From Mycobacterium sp. 3519A (GTDB taxonomy: Bacteria > Actinomycetota > Actinomycetes > Mycobacteriales > Mycobacteriaceae), in NCBI RefSeq assembly GCF_900240945.1, contig NZ_OESG01000012.1:124001-188000 (forward strand): a DNA stretch of 64,000 nt, in the 5' to 3' direction. Positions 59,764 through 64,000 of the stretch are shown piece after piece. Made by a program: the position numbers and the translations under genes. A model generated the notes under the pieces. The model did no database searches, was not told the origin of the DNA, and worked only from the letters and a program-made list of their open reading frames with translations. Within the stretch, counting starts at the first letter, position 1. Every line of letters starts with the position of its first letter.

Positions 59764-59952
59764 TCACTGTCCGTCGGCGCTGACGGTCCACGACCCGACC
59801 TTGTTGTAGGCCGAGTCATAGATGTCTTGGTTGTCACCGGCTTTTAAGGCATCGAGGTCCTTCATGGCCCCGGCCCAGTACCGCAGTATCCTGCCAAGCT
59901 CGGCGCGGACGTCGGAATCGTCAGGCAGGTCGACGTCAAGGGTGAATCTCAC
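59764..59952 (-). CDS. Small hypothetical protein
   Basis: 62 residues, acidic and soluble (MRFTLDVDLPDDSDVRAEL, then RILRYWAGAMKDLDALK and a GSWTVSADGQ end). The start overlaps the LLM gene's stop by 4 bp, which supports real translation coupled with it. No recognised domain; mycobacterial paralogues of this short type are plausible. Confidence 0.65.
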   Translation of the reverse strand: MRFTLDVDLPDDSDVRAELGRILRYWAGAMKDLDALKAGDNQDIYDSAYNKVGSWTVSADGQ

Positions 59953-60980
59953 GGCTCAGACTTACCCGAACTCGGCGCCCAGCCCAATTTCGGGCCCAGC
60001 TTCTCCGCCATGTCGGTGATGATCTGGACGTAGTCTTCCTCGTCGAAGGTGAACGGCAGCGCGAACGCGACCTCGTCGACGCGCTGAAAACCGGGGTTGG
60101 CGTAAAGCTGTTCGGCCAGTTCGTCGGAGCTGCCGACGTAGTCGGGGGAGATCAGCGCGCCGCGGGGGCCCTGTGGTGTCTTCGTGCGCTCGAGCCGCTG
60201 CTCCCGGTATGCCCGGTACTTGTCGATCTGGCGCGGCGTTGCCGAATCGGTCGGAATGACCACCAAACCCTGTGACACCCGCGCCTTTTCGCCGTCGGGG
60301 TGGTGTGCGCGGAACGCGTCGATCTGTTCGGCCTGGATGGAGGCGAAGTCGCCTGCGGTTGCGCCGTCGGCCGTGACGAGATTGCTGGTCATGTAGTTGA
60401 TGCCCTGCCGGCCCGCCCAGATCGCCGACGACAGCCCGCCGCCGTACCAGACCCGCGACGCCAAACCTGCGGAATGCGGCTGCACACGCTTGGTGTAGTC
60501 CTCGATGCCGACCTTGCCCTCGAAGTCGCTCACCGGGTCGCCGCGTAGACACTCCAGCAGCCGCAGCACCCGGTCTTTCGAGAAGTTCTCCAGCTCATGG
60601 GTTTCCGGGTACAGCTTGGTCTTGTAGTGCTCGTAGAGCATCGGCGTTCCGACGGACACGCCGGGGTTGACCCGGCCGCCGGAGAGAAGGTCGACCGTCG
60701 CCAGATCCTCGGCAAGCCGCAGCGGATTCTCCAGGCCGAGCGGAATGACCGCGGTGCCCAACTCGATGCGGGTGGTGCGTTGACTGGCGGCGGCCATCAT
60801 CGCGACGGGGGAGGAGATGCCCGGTTGCAGGTGCCGGCACCGCAGCCAGACGCTGTCGAAGCCGAGCGCTTCGGCGCGCTCGATCATCGACAGCGTCTGC
60901 TCGTGCCCAGGGCCTGGATCGGCTTCGTCGAACCGGCCGATGGTCAGGAAGCCGAGCTTGCGCAGGGGTCGGGCAGTCAT
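59949..60980 (-). CDS. LLM-class flavin- or F420-dependent oxidoreductase
   Basis: 343 residues. The barrel start is KLGFLTIGRFDEADPGPGHE; GFDSVWLRCRHLQPGISSP, GTAVIPLGLENPLRLAEDLA and LSGGRVNPGVSVGTPM fit the luciferase-like family. It is related to putative FMN-dependent LLM proteins rather than the F420 group, though the cofactor is not proven. It lies 36 bp downstream of lon and overlaps the small gene that follows. Confidence 0.87.
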   Translation of the reverse strand: MTARPLRKLGFLTIGRFDEADPGPGHEQTLSMIERAEALGFDSVWLRCRHLQPGISSPVAMMAAASQRTTRIELGTAVIPLGLENPLRLAEDLATVDLLSGGRVNPGVSVGTPMLYEHYKTKLYPETHELENFSKDRVLRLLECLRGDPVSDFEGKVGIEDYTKRVQPHSAGLASRVWYGGGLSSAIWAGRQGINYMTSNLVTADGATAGDFASIQAEQIDAFRAHHPDGEKARVSQGLVVIPTDSATPRQIDKYRAYREQRLERTKTPQGPRGALISPDYVGSSDELAEQLYANPGFQRVDEVAFALPFTFDEEDYVQIITDMAEKLGPKLGWAPSSGKSEP

Positions 60981-61016
60981 GGTCAGTACAAACTCCCGCG
61001 CTCGCGCAGAACTTCC

Positions 61017-63350
<2,334 letters not shown>

Positions 63351-63441
63351 GAATCCTCCAAAGTTCAGTCTGATCGACTCAACCCTGCGGTGTGAGGTTT
63401 TGTTCCCCACCTCAATCACCCGTCAGGGCGATGCCCGGCCG

Positions 63442-63452
63442 CGCTACCGGCG
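63442..63452. promoter_or_regulatory. Possible ClgR-type box upstream of lon
   Basis: CGCTACCGGCG fits the ClgR pattern CGCYNANRGCG at all but one position. It lies 92 bp upstream of the lon ATG and 16 bp before the divergent GNAT start. ClgR regulates lon and clp genes in other actinobacteria. Weak on its own. Confidence 0.35.
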
Positions 63453-63467
63453 GTCACCCTGACCTGC

Positions 63468-64000
63468 ATGTCTGGCTGGCGGCTGCGCGAATTTCACGAC
63501 GACGACCTCGATCAGGCGATCTCCGTCTGGGATCAGAGTCGTGGCCCCGATGAGCCGCATCCGGTCTTCGGTGTGTCCGAGGTGATCGCCGCCGCGAAGT
63601 CGGGGCACCCCGCCGTCGTGGCCGTGGTGGGTGATGAGTTGGTGGGCATGGCGGCGGCGCAGCAGCACGGAGACCGCGCGTGGATTTCGATGGTCGCGTT
63701 GAGCAACCGGTGGCGTAATCGCGGCATCGGCAGTGCCCTGCTCGGCGACCTCGAGGTCCGGTTACGCACCCTCGGCGCCCGACGCATCAGCGCACTGCTG
63801 CCGGCCGACGCCGCCGGGACTGCAGCCTTGCGCAACTCGGGTTACACCGAGCGATCGGATTTGCGCTACTTCGAGAAACTCGATCACGTCGGGCCGTCGG
63901 ATGCGGGGCTGCTGGCGGCGCTGGGCGGGCAGGTGATGCCGCATGGCTTGTGGCAGTCGATGGCGGGCATGGAAACCGAGAAGCAGGTCATCGAGCGGCG
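63468..64000 (+). CDS. GNAT-domain protein, 3' end beyond window
   Basis: 177 codons are visible from ATG 63468. A GNAT acetyltransferase domain fills residues 1-140 (NRWRNRGIGSALLGDLEVRL is the acetyl-CoA site). The sequence goes on past the usual end of a single GNAT domain (GLLAALGGQVMPHGLWQSMA, then METEKQVIERR) and leaves the window, so it may be fused to another domain. No RBS is strong. It diverges from lon. Confidence 0.75.
   Translation, partial: MSGWRLREFHDDDLDQAISVWDQSRGPDEPHPVFGVSEVIAAAKSGHPAVVAVVGDELVGMAAAQQHGDRAWISMVALSNRWRNRGIGSALLGDLEVRLRTLGARRISALLPADAAGTAALRNSGYTERSDLRYFEKLDHVGPSDAGLLAALGGQVMPHGLWQSMAGMETEKQVIER

Overview
The window is a high-GC, tightly packed actinobacterial chromosome segment. 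Its gene order follows the Mycobacterium tuberculosis (Mtb) block Rv1819c to Rv1869c closely: BacA-type ABC transporter, ilvG, secA2, pgsA2, the Rv1823-Rv1825 trio, gcvH, garA, Rv1828-Rv1830, gcvB, glcB, guaB1, gnd1, blaR/blaI-like pair, urease, ndh, modBC, apa, adhA, Rv1866/Rv1867 and Rv1869c. A complete lon gene (absent from Mtb), a phosphoketolase, tandem extra transporters and no PE/PPE genes point to a non-tuberculous, probably rapidly growing, Mycobacterium/Mycolicibacterium. Synteny statements rest on recalled Mtb gene order, not on a search.

Layout. 1-5.5 kb: three tandem leftward SbmA/BacA-like ABC transporters, divergent from an acetolactate-synthase-like gene. 5.5-19.4 kb: a rightward run with a GNAT protein, secA2, a CDP-alcohol phosphatidyltransferase, two DUF881 proteins flanking a small basic membrane protein, gcvH, garA, two MerR regulators around a DUF151 protein, then a glycine riboswitch and glycine decarboxylase. 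19.4-33.3 kb: mostly leftward genes: a four-LysM protein, a VWA membrane protein with malate synthase, two CNNM/CorC-like proteins, GMP reductase (guaB1), 6-phosphogluconate dehydrogenase, and an M56 protease with BlaI. 33.3-34.8 kb: an iron-control segment with two IdeR-like boxes, a FhuF-like protein and a probable MrsI small RNA. 34.8-39.6 kb: thioesterase and the ureABCFGD operon. 39.6-47.8 kb: ndh, a luciferase-like oxidoreductase, an SDR, modBC without modA, a frameshifted apa and adhA. 47.8-64 kb: accessory genes including a CGNR regulator, CPBP protease, phosphoketolase, a fused CoA-transferase with a thiolase-like partner, a lipoprotein broken by a 13-bp tandem duplication, a reductase, a luciferase-like oxidoreductase, lon and a truncated GNAT gene at the edge.

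Functional themes are one-carbon and glyoxylate metabolism (GcvH, GcvP, GlcB, GarA), envelope and export (SecA2, PgsA2, Apa, transporters), purine salvage and NADPH supply (GuaB1, Gnd), nitrogen (urease) and respiration (Ndh). The most interesting non-coding signals are the MrsI-like sRNA with its IdeR box, BlaI-type operator motifs at blaI and perhaps at ndh, direct repeats before the CGNR gene, and two small tandem duplications that alter reading frames or starts. Five convergent gene pairs share the same 4-bp stop-codon overlap.
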